A stretch of 64,000 bases of DNA from Methylobacterium sp. Leaf91 (GCF_001422815.1 NZ_LMMP01000023.1:291079-355078); one strand, 5' to 3'; numbered from the stretch's first letter, positions 17,744 to 26,672 are shown. Made by a program: numbers and translations. Notes: generated from the letters alone by a model not told the origin.

Positions 17744-18664
17744 ATGCGCCGCCTCGCCCCGCTCCTGTTCTTGCTCTGCTCGTCGCTCGCCGCCCAGTCC
17801 CAGGTGCGGACCGTCGAGGTGCGCACGCCGCGCCCGTTCGGCTACTTCCTCGGCGATCTCGTCCGCGCCCAGGTCGATATCGTGGTCGAGCCGGGCTTTG
17901 CCCTGCAGGCCGCCTCGCTGCCCCAGCCCGGCGCGATCACCTATTGGCTCGACCTTCGCACCGTCGCGGTCACGCAGGCATCCGTGGGCGGCGGCAGCCG
18001 GGTGCGCCTCGATCTCACCTACCAGAACTTCTACGCCGCCCTCGATGCCCGCGCCCTGGAGATCCCCGGTTTCGTCGTCACCTTCGTGAGCGAGACGGAC
18101 ACGGGCGCGACCACGGCCAAGGCCCAGGTTCCGCCGTGGTCGTTCAACATCTCGCCCCTGCGCGAGGTCCAGCCGCCGGCTCAGGAAGACCCGAGGAACT
18201 ACCTGCGTCCGGACGGGCGGGTCGCCTCCCTCGACACGCAACCCCTCGTCGTCGGCGGCGCCGGCTTCATGGCCATGGCCCTTCTGGCCTTCGCCGGCCT
18301 TACCTGGGACCGGACATGGTGGCCCTTCGCCAAGCGCGAAGGACGCGCCTTCGCGGCGTGCCTGCGCCGCCTGCGCGTCCTCGCCGGACGGAGGGAGGAC
18401 GAGGCGGCCTACGAGACCGCGCTTCTCGCGCTTCACCGGGCGCTGGACGAGACCGACGGGCGCCGGGTCCTGGCCGACGACCTGCCGGCCTTCCTCATCC
18501 GCCATCCCGCCTATGCGCGGGAACGGGCCGGCCTCGCCGCCTTCCTCGACGCGTCGCGTCACAGCTTCTTCGGACCCGGTCCGGCCGCCACCATGCAGCG
18601 TCTGCCCTTGGCCGACATCGTCGCCCTGACCCGGAAACTCACCGCCATAGAGCGGGAATCATGA
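17744..18664 (+). CDS. mxaA: MxaA, methanol dehydrogenase Ca-insertion protein
   Basis: MxaA, with MxaK and MxaL, is needed to insert Ca2+ into methanol dehydrogenase in M. extorquens. This 306-residue protein has a signal peptide ending AAQSQ, a periplasmic beta-rich part (residues ~20-160), one membrane segment (about 167-187, VVGGAGFMAMALLAFAGLTW), and a cytoplasmic C-terminal part with LHRALDETDGRRVLADDLPAFL. This layout resembles BatD-like proteins. ATG 17744 is preceded by GAGG. A 57-bp gap separates it from mxaC. Confidence 0.92.
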   Translation: MRRLAPLLFLLCSSLAAQSQVRTVEVRTPRPFGYFLGDLVRAQVDIVVEPGFALQAASLPQPGAITYWLDLRTVAVTQASVGGGSRVRLDLTYQNFYAALDARALEIPGFVVTFVSETDTGATTAKAQVPPWSFNISPLREVQPPAQEDPRNYLRPDGRVASLDTQPLVVGGAGFMAMALLAFAGLTWDRTWWPFAKREGRAFAACLRRLRVLAGRREDEAAYETALLALHRALDETDGRRVLADDLPAFLIRHPAYARERAGLAAFLDASRHSFFGPGPAATMQRLPLADIVALTRKLTAIERES

Positions 18665-18721
18665 ACGAGCCGAAAGCCCGTCCGATGGCGGTCGAAGCAT
18701 GGGTCTGATGGCGGTGGTGTC

Positions 18722-19762
18722 ATGCGCCTGATGGCGGATTTTCCCTGGGTCTTGTGGCTGCTGCCGCTGGCGCTGCTGCCGCTCGCCGCGTCGAGCCAGC
18801 GGGTCACTCCGCTGTCCAGCATCGCGGCCAGCCCCGTCGACGGCCTGTCGCGCCTCATCGGCTGGAGCCTGCGCGCGGCCGGAATCCTCGCCATCGGCGG
18901 CCTCGTCGTCGCCCTGTCAGGTCCCTATCGCCAGGGCGAGACCATCACCCGGACGGGCATCGGGGCCCAGGTCTCGATCCTGGTCGATCGCTCGGGAAGC
19001 ATGAACGAGACCTTCGCCGGGATGCAGCCCTCCGGTGCCGAGGAATCGAAGGCGGCGGCCTCGCGCCGGCTGCTCGGCGAGTTCGTCGGCAGCCGCGCCC
19101 ATGACCAGTTCGCCGTCTCGGCCTTCTCCACGGCCCCCATGCTCGTGGTGCCGATGACCGACCGGCACGAGGCGGTCCGCGCGGCCATCGCCGCCATCGA
19201 CCGGCCGGGCCTCGACTACACCAACGTGGCGCGCGGCCTCGGCATGGCCCTCTCGCAGTTCGGCGCCAGTACCGCCAACGTCTCGCGCGCCCTGCTCATC
19301 GTCTCGGACGGCGCTGCGGTGATCGATCCCCGCGTCCAGGGGACGTTGCGCGCCGAATTCGCGCGACTTCGCCCGAACCTCTACTGGCTTTTCCTGCGGA
19401 CGAAGGGCTCGCCCTCCATCTCCGACCGGCCATCGGGCGAGGACACCCCTCAGGCCGCGCCCGAACGTCATCTCGATCTGTTCTTCAAGAGCCTCGGCAT
19501 CCCCTACCGCGCCTTCGAGGCCGAGGGCGCCGAGGCGGTGGCCGATGCCATCGGCCAGATCGAGCGCCTTGAGCGCGACCCGATCCCCTATATCGAGCAG
19601 CGGCCACGGCGCGACCTCGCGGGATGGGCCTATGGAATCAGCCTGTTAGGCTTGATTCTGCTCGTCGCGGCCAAGCTCGCCGAGGCGGATCTCAGCTTGC
19701 GCCGGCCGGTGGTTTCCGCCTCCGCCGCGCCGGCTCCCCAGCCGCAGAGGCTCGCCGCATGA
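18722..19762 (+). CDS. mxaC: MxaC, membrane VWA-domain protein
   Basis: This 346-residue protein has two N-terminal membrane segments (about residues 8-24 and 44-66), a VWA domain and a C-terminal membrane segment (YGISLLGLILLVAAKLAE). The metal-ion site is canonical: DRSGS starting at Asp89. The topology is that of BatA-like partners of MoxR ATPases, with the VWA domain outside the membrane. It is required for functional methanol dehydrogenase in relatives. ATG 18731 is an alternative start. Its stop overlaps the mxaK start as ATGA. Confidence 0.93.
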   Translation: MRLMADFPWVLWLLPLALLPLAASSQRVTPLSSIAASPVDGLSRLIGWSLRAAGILAIGGLVVALSGPYRQGETITRTGIGAQVSILVDRSGSMNETFAGMQPSGAEESKAAASRRLLGEFVGSRAHDQFAVSAFSTAPMLVVPMTDRHEAVRAAIAAIDRPGLDYTNVARGLGMALSQFGASTANVSRALLIVSDGAAVIDPRVQGTLRAEFARLRPNLYWLFLRTKGSPSISDRPSGEDTPQAAPERHLDLFFKSLGIPYRAFEAEGAEAVADAIGQIERLERDPIPYIEQRPRRDLAGWAYGISLLGLILLVAAKLAEADLSLRRPVVSASAAPAPQPQRLAA

Positions 19763-20511
19763 AGGCGTTTGTGAAACCAATATCGCCGCAGCGCGCCAAC
19801 CCTCCCCCCTCTGCGGGGGAGGGTGGTCGCGGAGCGACCGGGAGAGGGGGCGACCTCACCGGACAGCGCGCTCCCCTCTCCCGACCCTCGCTGACGCGAG
19901 GGCCACCCTCTCCCGCAGAGGGGGGAGGGGGAGCCGGTGCCGGACTGGGCGACGCCCTGCGCCGCGCCCGCCCGCACCTCCTCCTCGCCCTGCCAATCCT
20001 CCTGCTTCTCGTGGCCCTCGGCTTCGGCGCGGCGGCCTGGCGGGCAGCGCGCGACAATGCTGCGATCGCGGCTCTGGTAGCTGGCCGGGACGTTCCCGTT
20101 TCCCTCGACGCGCCGGCTCAGCTCCTGCTGGCGCGGGTGCAGCATCTCGCCCGTCGCGGCGTGACCGAGGAGATCGAGCCGCTGATCGAATCCCTCGACC
20201 GCCGGGGCGAGACCGACCTCTCCGCTCGCGCCCGTTATGCGCTCGGCAATGCCCGCCTGCGCCAAGCCTTCGACCATCTGGAACGGAGCAACCTCGATCC
20301 GGCCGGACCGCTCATCACCTTGGCCCGTCAGGATTATCGGCGCGCGCTCCAGGGCCGGCCGGACCTCTGGGACGCCAAGTTCAACCTCGACGTAGCCTCG
20401 CGCCTGCTCCGCGACTTCCCGGAATTCGACCGAAAGACCGGCGACGAACTGAAGGCCGAACCGAAGAAGATCTGGACCGAAATCCCCGGCCAGCCGCGGG
20501 GCGAGCCGTGA
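19759..20511 (+). CDS. mxaK: MxaK, with a repeat-derived N-terminal insertion
   Basis: MxaK takes part in Ca2+ insertion with MxaA and MxaL. This 250-residue version starts at the ATG overlapping the mxaC stop. A single membrane segment (LLLALPILLLLVALGFGAAAW, about residues 73-93) is followed by a helical periplasmic part that includes ARARYALGNARLRQAF and the conserved DLWDAKFNLDVASRLL. Residues ~15-57 are encoded by a palindromic repeat and read as low-complexity Pro/Gly/Arg sequence in the short cytoplasmic tail. The reading frame stays open, so the protein is probably functional. GTG of mxaL overlaps its stop. Confidence 0.9.
   Translation: MKAFVKPISPQRANPPPSAGEGGRGATGRGGDLTGQRAPLSRPSLTRGPPSPAEGGGGAGAGLGDALRRARPHLLLALPILLLLVALGFGAAAWRAARDNAAIAALVAGRDVPVSLDAPAQLLLARVQHLARRGVTEEIEPLIESLDRRGETDLSARARYALGNARLRQAFDHLERSNLDPAGPLITLARQDYRRALQGRPDLWDAKFNLDVASRLLRDFPEFDRKTGDELKAEPKKIWTEIPGQPRGEP
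19801..19928. repeat. palindromic repeat inside mxaK
   Basis: Arms at 19801-19826 and 19903-19928 are inverted repeats matching in 25 of 26 bases. A second inner pair, GGGAGAGGGG and CCCCTCTCCC (about 19840-19849 and 19873-19882), is nested between them. The structure is typical of intergenic REP-like elements but lies wholly inside the mxaK coding frame. Confidence 0.85.
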
Positions 20512-21497
20512 GCGCGCCCGGCCTCGTCCGGCGAAACCTGCGGGACCGGCGGTTCCAACTCCTGGCCGCCGCACTGGCTCTGGTGGCGCTAACCTTCGTG
20601 GCTCGCCCCCTTCCGCTGACCCGCAATGGCGTCGAGATTCTGGCGGTCCTCGACATCACCGGCAGCATGAACGTCCGCGATTACGTCGGGGCGGACGGCA
20701 AACCGCAGAGCCGTCTGGAGACGGCGAAGGCCGCCTTACGCGAACTCGTCACCTCGCTGCCCTGCGGGTCGCGGGTGGCACTGGGCCTGTTCACCGAGCG
20801 CCGGCCGTTCCTGCTGTTCACCCCCATCGAAGTCTGCGCCGATTTCGCCCCCTTGGACGGTGCGCTGGACGCCCTGGATTGGCGCATGGCCTGGGAAGGC
20901 GACAGCCGGATCTCGGCGGGGCTGTTCCGCTCGGTGGAAATGGCGGCCAGTCTCGGCACCGACCTCGTCTTCATCACCGATGGCCACGAAGCGCCGCCCC
21001 TGCCCAGCACCGGCGGACCCGCCTTCGACGGCAAGCCGGGCGCTGTGCGCGGCCTCATCGTCGGAGCGGGGGCCTACGCCCTGTCGCCGATCCCACGCTA
21101 CAACGATCGCGGCCGCGAGACCGGATTCTATGGCTCGGGCGACGTCCAGCAGGAGAACCGGTTCGGCCCGCCCCCCGCCGATGCCGAGAGCCGCGAGGGC
21201 TACAACCCGCGCAACGCCCCCTTCGGCGCTGCGGCGGCCTCCGGCACCGAGCATCTCTCCTCGGTGCGGGAGCCCTACCTCAAGACCCTCGCTCAGGCGA
21301 CGGGCCTGACCTACGCCCATCTCGACGGCCCTGCCGGGGTCGGCCCCGCGCTGGTCCGCGCGGCGACCCCGCGCCCGCTCCCGGGCAGCCTCGACCTGCG
21401 CCCCGTCTTCGGCGGGATCGCCCTCGCGCTGATCCTTGCCGTTTTCGCCGCCCCTCTGTTCGGGGCCGGCCGTTTTGTCCTGGTAAAAAAGGTCTGA
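20508..21497 (+). CDS. mxaL: MxaL, membrane VWA-domain protein
   Basis: A 329-residue protein starting at GTG 20508, overlapping mxaK by 4 bp. It has an N-terminal membrane segment (FQLLAAALALVALTFVA), a VWA domain and a C-terminal segment (FGGIALALILAVFAAPLFGA). The metal site reads DITGS from Asp49, a DxTxS variant of the usual DxSxS. MxaL works with MxaA and MxaK in Ca2+ insertion in relatives. BatB-like proteins have the same layout. Confidence 0.92.
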   Translation: MSAPGLVRRNLRDRRFQLLAAALALVALTFVARPLPLTRNGVEILAVLDITGSMNVRDYVGADGKPQSRLETAKAALRELVTSLPCGSRVALGLFTERRPFLLFTPIEVCADFAPLDGALDALDWRMAWEGDSRISAGLFRSVEMAASLGTDLVFITDGHEAPPLPSTGGPAFDGKPGAVRGLIVGAGAYALSPIPRYNDRGRETGFYGSGDVQQENRFGPPPADAESREGYNPRNAPFGAAAASGTEHLSSVREPYLKTLAQATGLTYAHLDGPAGVGPALVRAATPRPLPGSLDLRPVFGGIALALILAVFAAPLFGAGRFVLVKKV

Positions 21498-21500
21498 TCG

Positions 21501-22052
21501 ATGCGTTTTGCCCTGCCGTCCGCGTTCCTCGCTCCCCTGGCAGCCACCGCCTTCCTCGCAACCACGGCTCTCGCGCACGGCCCGACGCCGCAGAAGGTGG
21601 ACCAGTCCATCGCCATCGCGGCAAAGCCCGATGCCGTCTGGGCCGTGGTCGGCGACTTCGCCGGCATCTCGAACTGGCATCCGGACGTGGCGAAAAGCGT
21701 CGGCACCGGCGGCAACGCCTCGGGCGGCCGTCGCACGCTGACCCTGAAGAACGGTGGCACCCTCGATGAAGGCCTCGACGAGTGGGACGCGGCCAAGCGC
21801 AGCTATTCCTACCGACTCGGCGACGCCGACCTGAAGGCGCTGCCGGTCTCCTCCTACTCGGCGACGATCACCGTCTCGCCGGACGGCGAGGGCTCGAAGG
21901 TCGAGTGGCTCGGCCGCTTCTATCGCGGCGACACCGGCAACGAGCCGCCGGAGGAGCTCAGCGACGCCGCCGGCAAGGATGCGATGAACCTCTATTTCAG
22001 CAACGGGCTCAAGGGCCTGAAGGCGCGCCTGGAGGGCAAGACGGCGCGATGA
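21501..22052 (+). CDS. mxaD: MxaD, periplasmic SRPBCC-fold protein
   Basis: MxaD is a periplasmic protein reported to improve interaction between methanol dehydrogenase and cytochrome cL. The 183-residue precursor has a signal peptide ending TTALA, then a polyketide-cyclase/START-like fold with VDQSIAIAAKPDAVWAVVGDF and SNWHPDVAKS. It begins three bases after the mxaL stop and its own stop overlaps the mxaE start. The family match and location agree. Confidence 0.93.
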   Translation: MRFALPSAFLAPLAATAFLATTALAHGPTPQKVDQSIAIAAKPDAVWAVVGDFAGISNWHPDVAKSVGTGGNASGGRRTLTLKNGGTLDEGLDEWDAAKRSYSYRLGDADLKALPVSSYSATITVSPDGEGSKVEWLGRFYRGDTGNEPPEELSDAAGKDAMNLYFSNGLKGLKARLEGKTAR

Positions 22053-23002
22053 ATCCTTTGCGCCCGATGCTCCTTGCCGGTCTCGTCCTGACGCTCTCCA
22101 ACCCTCGGGTGGAGGCCGGGCCCGTCTATGTGGCGAGCCAGGGAGCCGGGACGCTGAGCCGCATCGAGGCCGGGGCCACCACGGTCGCGGCCACCATCGC
22201 GGTAGGGCAGGGGATCGCGCAGGTGGCGGCCGGACCGAACGGCCGCCTCTACCTGAGTCAACCGGACCACGCGGGGATCGACGTGGTCGACGGGCGAACC
22301 CGTGTGGTCCTGCGGCGCCTGCCGTTTCCCGGACAGGCCTTCGGCATCGCCGCCTCGGCGGATGGCGAGAGCCTCTTCGTCGGCGACTGGGCCGGGGGAC
22401 GGGTGGTCCGCCTCTCCGCATCGACGGGCGCCGTCGAGGGCGACTGCCCCGTGGGCAAGGACCCGGCCGGCCTCGTCCTCGATCGGCGGGGCCGCCTCTA
22501 CGTGGCCGACCGCGAGAGCAGGCAGGTGAGTGTCATCGATACCGCGCGCATGGAGCGGGTGGCGACGGTGCCGGTGGGCGAGGGACCGTTCGCCCTCGGG
22601 CTGAGCCCCGGCGAAGACAGGCTCTACGTGGGCAATGTGCGTAGCGGCGACCTCAGCGTCGTCGACACGGGCAGCTTGACGGTGACGAACACCGTGAAGA
22701 TCGGCGGGATGCCCTACGGCGTCGCGACCAGCGAGGATGGCAGCCTCGTCCTCGTCACCAACCAGCAGGCGGGCACCGTAGCGGTGCTCGACTCGGTCAG
22801 CCTCGGACTCAAGGCGACGATCCCGGTCGGGCGCTACCCGGAAGGCATCGCCGTCGATGGGGCCTTCGCCTATGTGGCGAACTGGTTTTCGGATTCGGTC
22901 TCGGTCATCGACCTGAAGTCGTTGAAGGAAACCGCCCGCATCCCCTTGGCAGAGGGGCCCCGCAGCCTCGCCGTCGGCTCGAACCCGGAGGCGGTGCGAT
23001 GA
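22049..23002 (+). CDS. mxaE: MxaE, YVTN beta-propeller protein
   Basis: A 317-residue secreted protein with a signal peptide ending RVEA and six to seven YVTN-type blades, visible as repeats such as LYVADRESRQVSVIDT, LYVGNVRSGDLSVVDT and AYVANWFSDSVSVIDL. MxaE has no assigned biochemical role; a periplasmic scaffold or electron-transfer helper is possible. It overlaps mxaD and mxaH by 4 bp at each end, so it is tightly coupled to the operon. Confidence 0.88.
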   Translation: MNPLRPMLLAGLVLTLSNPRVEAGPVYVASQGAGTLSRIEAGATTVAATIAVGQGIAQVAAGPNGRLYLSQPDHAGIDVVDGRTRVVLRRLPFPGQAFGIAASADGESLFVGDWAGGRVVRLSASTGAVEGDCPVGKDPAGLVLDRRGRLYVADRESRQVSVIDTARMERVATVPVGEGPFALGLSPGEDRLYVGNVRSGDLSVVDTGSLTVTNTVKIGGMPYGVATSEDGSLVLVTNQQAGTVAVLDSVSLGLKATIPVGRYPEGIAVDGAFAYVANWFSDSVSVIDLKSLKETARIPLAEGPRSLAVGSNPEAVR

Positions 23003-23547
23003 AACGGGTCACACGCGCGATCCTGTGCCTTCCCCTCGCCCTGGCGGCCTGCGACAAGGGTGACGAGGCCGGCGGCGAGGCCGCGAGCACCGAGGATCAG
23101 GCCCTCGTCGCCACGAAATCGGACGCCGACGTTCCAACCTGGCTTTCGCATACGGACCCGACCGAGCCGGCCCGGTGGCTCGCGAGCCGCGAGATCGGCA
23201 GGCCCGCCGCGGAGGTGGGCTCGCAGACAGAGCATCTCCGCCACAGCCTCGCTCGCGCCAAGGAGGTCTTCATTGAGGATCCGCGCATGATGGCCAACCG
23301 CATCGTCCAGCTCGGCGAGATGCTGGCCGAGGCGGGAAAGCCCGAACCCTATGCCGATCTTCTCGACGGGCTGGAGGAGGTCGCCGCCGCCACCCACCGC
23401 AAGCAGCTCTTCGGCGAGATGTGCCAGCACTATTACAACACCCGCCAGCAGGGAGCCGACCGGGCGACGACTCTGGCGAGGCTGAAGGAGCGTTACTCGC
23501 TCCAGGGCGAGGGACGAGCCCCCCGTGAACGGGAGAACCGGCAATGA
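22999..23547 (+). CDS. mxaH: MxaH, putative lipoprotein
   Basis: A 182-residue protein with a lipoprotein signal, LPLALAAC, making Cys18 the likely lipidated residue. The mature part is acidic at its start and then helical. No catalytic motif is visible and the role of MxaH is unknown. Position after mxaE and 4-bp overlaps on both sides identify it. Confidence 0.82.
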   Translation: MKRVTRAILCLPLALAACDKGDEAGGEAASTEDQALVATKSDADVPTWLSHTDPTEPARWLASREIGRPAAEVGSQTEHLRHSLARAKEVFIEDPRMMANRIVQLGEMLAEAGKPEPYADLLDGLEEVAAATHRKQLFGEMCQHYYNTRQQGADRATTLARLKERYSLQGEGRAPRERENRQ

Positions 23548-24179
23548 CGGCCGTCCTCGTCGTGGACGATCATCCCGTGGTCCTGCGCGGCTTCCGGCGC
23601 CTCATGGAGGATGCGGGCGTCGAGACGATCCATGAGGCCACGGACATCATGTCCGCGTATCGGATCTTCCACCGCCTGCGCCCGCAGATGGTAGTCGCCG
23701 ACCTCAGCCTGCAGGGCGAGGGATTGTCCGGCCTGTCGCTGATCCGGCGCATCCATAATCTCGCGCGGGACACGCGGATCCTCGCCTTCAGCATGCACAA
23801 CGACCCGATCATCGTCTCGCGCGCCCTGGAAAGCGGCGCCATCGGCTACGTCTTCAAGGATGTTCGGACAGCGGAATTCCTCAGGGCCTTCGAAGCGGTA
23901 CGCGCCGGGCGTAGCTACCTCGATCACGACCTCGCCGTGGAGATTGCAGTGCTGCAGGCCGGAGCCCGTCGCTCGCCCCTGGCTGATCTGAGCAGTCGCG
24001 AGCGCGAAATCCTTTCGCTCCTCAGCCGCGGCACCTCGTATCAAAGCATCGCCGACGCGCTATCTATCAAGTACCGAACGGTTCTCAACACCTGCTCCGC
24101 CATGCGTCAGAAGCTTGGCGTCAGCACACTGGCAGATCTCATTCGTATCGCGGTAGATCAGGAAAATCGATTGCGCTGA
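23544..24179 (+). CDS. mxaB: MxaB, NarL/LuxR-type response regulator
   Basis: MxaB is a response regulator needed for normal mxa expression in M. extorquens. The 211-residue protein has a receiver domain with DD at residues 8-9, phospho-acceptor Asp53 and the conserved Lys in GYVFKDV, followed by a LuxR helix-turn-helix with LSSREREILSLLSRGTSYQSIADALSIKYRTV. No histidine kinase is encoded in the window, so its partner lies elsewhere. It closes the mxa operon and a hairpin follows. Confidence 0.93.
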   Translation: MTAVLVVDDHPVVLRGFRRLMEDAGVETIHEATDIMSAYRIFHRLRPQMVVADLSLQGEGLSGLSLIRRIHNLARDTRILAFSMHNDPIIVSRALESGAIGYVFKDVRTAEFLRAFEAVRAGRSYLDHDLAVEIAVLQAGARRSPLADLSSREREILSLLSRGTSYQSIADALSIKYRTVLNTCSAMRQKLGVSTLADLIRIAVDQENRLR

Positions 24180-24208
24180 ACAATGGTCTGAGACCCATGC
24201 AGCGTGAC

Positions 24209-24233
24209 GATCCTTCGCCTTTGGCGAAGGATC
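24209..24233. terminator. hairpin after the mxa operon
   Basis: A perfect 11-bp stem (GATCCTTCGCC / GGCGAAGGATC) with a TTT loop lies 30 bases after the mxaB stop. No T-run follows, so it may act as a weak or Rho-assisted terminator or as a 3' end stabiliser. Confidence 0.5.
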
Positions 24234-24338
24234 GGTCAGCGATATCCGAATTGCGAACCACTCCAATTCGAGAGCACTGTCCCCTCCGACGATACCGGGC
24301 AACCGCTTTTCACAGCCCGAGCGGAGCGTTCCCGGCAG

Positions 24339-25661
24339 ATGCAGGCGGCGACCACCCTGACAGGCGATTGGACGATGGTCGTCACCGAGCTGTTGCTCGC
24401 CGTCTGCATGGGTCTGTGGGCAAGTGGCATCGTGGCCGAAGTGGTAACGGCGATGATGTTCTTCGCCGCAGCCATGCTTTTCAAGCTCGCTCCCGCAGCG
24501 ACGGTCTTTTCTGGCTTCTCATCATCCGCTTTCTGGCTCGTTCTGAGCGGGATGGTAGTCGGTCTCGCGATCACCCGGACAGGCCTTGGCACTCGCTTGG
24601 CGCGAAGCCTCGCGGGCCGGCTGACCGGATCCTATACCGGCTTTGTAGCGGTCATCGTCACCCTGTCATTTGCCCTTGCCTTCGTCATGCCGTCCAATCT
24701 CGGGCGCATCGCCCTGTTGATCCCGGTGGTTCTGGCCCTTTGTGATGCATTCGGCCTGGAGCCTGGCCGCCCCGGGCGAAACGGCGCGGTCCTCGCCGTA
24801 GCCCTGGCGACACCATTGCTCTCAGCGGCGATCCTCCCCGCCAACGTCCCCAACCTGGTCATGGCTGGCACGGCGGAGACCCAATACGGCCTGCATGTCG
24901 GCTACCTGCCCTATCTGCTGCTCCACGCGCCGATCCTCGCCGGTGTGAAGGGGATCCTTCTGGTGGCTGTCATCGTGCGCCTTTTTCCAGACCGGATGAG
25001 CCCAGCCACCATCGGTATCGGCGAGACAGGACCAGCTTTTTCCGCGCCGGAAGTGCGATTGACGATCATCCTGGCACTGACGCTGGGTTTCTGGGTGACG
25101 GACAGCCTTCACCATATCGCCCCGGCCTGGATCGGGCTGATCGCAGCAGTGATCTGCCTCCTGCCGCGCGTCGGCGTCCTTCCGGCGGAAGCCTTTGGCG
25201 CAGTGAACCTGAGAACCTGCTTCTACGTGGCCGCTCTCCTCGGGCTGGTCGCCGTGATCAATGAGACGGGTCTCGGCGCCCGGCTAGGCCATGTCCTACT
25301 TGCCGTAGCTCCGCTGGAACACGGAGCATCGGCACAGAATTTCGGCGTGCTGACGATCGTTGCGGCGCTCTTTGCCATCGTCGTCACAGCCAACGGCGCT
25401 CCCGCCCTCTACACGGCCTTGGCCGGTGAGATGTCCCGCGCGAGCGGTCTGGACCTCGCGAGCGTGGTGATGATCCAGGTCGTCGGATACTCGACCCTGT
25501 TCCTTCCCTACCAGGCTCCGCCCATCGTGATGGCAATGGATCTCGGCCGGGTACCGCTCCGATCGGCGACCATTCTGACGCTCGTAGTCGGTCTGTCGTC
25601 ACTGCTCATTGTAACGCCGCTCGACTACCTCTGGTGGCGTATTCTCGGCCAGATTCCATGA
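24339..25661 (+). CDS. SLC13/DASS-type anion permease
   Basis: A ~440-residue integral membrane protein with about 12 hydrophobic segments. FVMPSNLGRIALLIPVVLALCDAFG and the C-terminal half segment GYSTLFLPYQAPPIVMA are typical of the SLC13/ion-transporter superfamily, which carries dicarboxylates, citrate or sulfate. The substrate cannot be read from sequence. It lies between the mxa operon and sdhCDAB, so a dicarboxylate is tempting but unproven. The start is uncertain (24339 or 24372); a longer start at 24204 would include the mxa terminator hairpin. Codon use seems less GC-biased than in its neighbours. Confidence 0.8.
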   Translation: MQAATTLTGDWTMVVTELLLAVCMGLWASGIVAEVVTAMMFFAAAMLFKLAPAATVFSGFSSSAFWLVLSGMVVGLAITRTGLGTRLARSLAGRLTGSYTGFVAVIVTLSFALAFVMPSNLGRIALLIPVVLALCDAFGLEPGRPGRNGAVLAVALATPLLSAAILPANVPNLVMAGTAETQYGLHVGYLPYLLLHAPILAGVKGILLVAVIVRLFPDRMSPATIGIGETGPAFSAPEVRLTIILALTLGFWVTDSLHHIAPAWIGLIAAVICLLPRVGVLPAEAFGAVNLRTCFYVAALLGLVAVINETGLGARLGHVLLAVAPLEHGASAQNFGVLTIVAALFAIVVTANGAPALYTALAGEMSRASGLDLASVVMIQVVGYSTLFLPYQAPPIVMAMDLGRVPLRSATILTLVVGLSSLLIVTPLDYLWWRILGQIP

Positions 25662-25817
25662 GGACGAGCCGAATGACGATCATGTGAGTGTGTCACACCG
25701 CAATGCACATCTAACCGGCTTGCGCATTGGCGCATGGCCCTTACCCCTTTAGAGACGGTCCAATCTGAGCAGCATACCTGCTGGCATTGGCCCCAAAGTG
25801 CCGAGGACTTTCGCAGA

Positions 25818-26219
25818 ATGGCCCCCACCGTCAGACCCACGATCGCGCAGCCGCTCTCGCCCTTTCTCCAGATCTACCGCTGGACCTGGACCATGGCGAT
25901 GTCGGTGTTCCATCGCGTCACCGGTACCGCTCTCTACGGTGGAACCGCCCTGGTAGCGATTTGGCTTGTCGCACTTGCCTCCGGCTCGGCTGCGTACGGC
26001 TGGGTCGCTTGGTTCTTCGGCTCCATCATCGGGAAGCTGGTCCTCTTCGCCTACACCTGGATCCTGATGCACCACATGCTCGGTGGCCTGCGCCATTTCA
26101 TCTGGGATTTTGGCTACGGCTTCGACCGTGAGCAGCGGTTGGGTCTGGCTCGCGCGACCCTCATCGGCTCCGTGATCCTGACCGTCCTCATCTGGGCGCT
26201 CGCCCTCGTCCTGCGCTGA
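25818..26219 (+). CDS. sdhC: succinate dehydrogenase cytochrome b556 subunit
   Basis: SdhC is a membrane anchor of complex II that binds haem b and ubiquinone. The 133-residue protein has RPTIAQPLSPFLQIYRWTW, the SVFHRVTG quinone-site motif and HHMLGGLRHFIWD with the haem-ligand His, plus three membrane segments. ATG 25818 was preferred over 25734 because homologues begin just before the LSPFLQIYRW motif. It opens the sdhCDAB operon. Confidence 0.96.
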   Translation: MAPTVRPTIAQPLSPFLQIYRWTWTMAMSVFHRVTGTALYGGTALVAIWLVALASGSAAYGWVAWFFGSIIGKLVLFAYTWILMHHMLGGLRHFIWDFGYGFDREQRLGLARATLIGSVILTVLIWALALVLR

Positions 26220-26230
26220 GGAGCGACTCC

Positions 26231-26644
26231 ATGGTAGACAACCGTCAGAACACGAACGTGACGATGCGTACCCCGCGTGCGCGGGTGAAGGGTCTCGGCG
26301 CCTCCGGCCACGGCGCAGGGCATTTTTGGCAGCAGCGACTGACCGCCGCCACCAACGCGCCTTTGATGCTCGGCTTTGTCGTCATCGTCGCAATGATGGC
26401 CAATCGGCCTTACCCCGAGGCGGTCGCGCTGATGTCGCACCCGCTCGTTGCACTCGTTCTCATCCTCGCCGTGATCTCGGTCACGCTCCACATGAGGATC
26501 GGCATGCAGGTCATCATCGAGGATTACGTCCACGACAAGGGACTGAAATTCCTGAGCCTGTTCGCCAACAATGCCTATGCGGTCGTCGTCGCCGTTGCCT
26601 GCCTCTACGCGATCCTCCGCGTGAGCCTCGGCAAGCTCGTCTGA
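26231..26644 (+). CDS. sdhD: succinate dehydrogenase hydrophobic anchor subunit
   Basis: The 137-residue second anchor of complex II. It has [16 protein letters not shown] at the start of the membrane region, three hydrophobic helices, and [18 protein letters not shown], the conserved haem/quinone segment. GAGGAG precedes the ATG and it lies 11 bases after sdhC. Anchor subunits diverge strongly, but this motif and its place are decisive. Confidence 0.96.
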   Translation: MVDNRQNTNVTMRTPRARVKGLGASGHGAGHFWQQRLTAATNAPLMLGFVVIVAMMANRPYPEAVALMSHPLVALVLILAVISVTLHMRIGMQVIIEDYVHDKGLKFLSLFANNAYAVVVAVACLYAILRVSLGKLV

Positions 26645-26672
26645 CCCGCCCACGAACCCGAAGGATCTGCGC

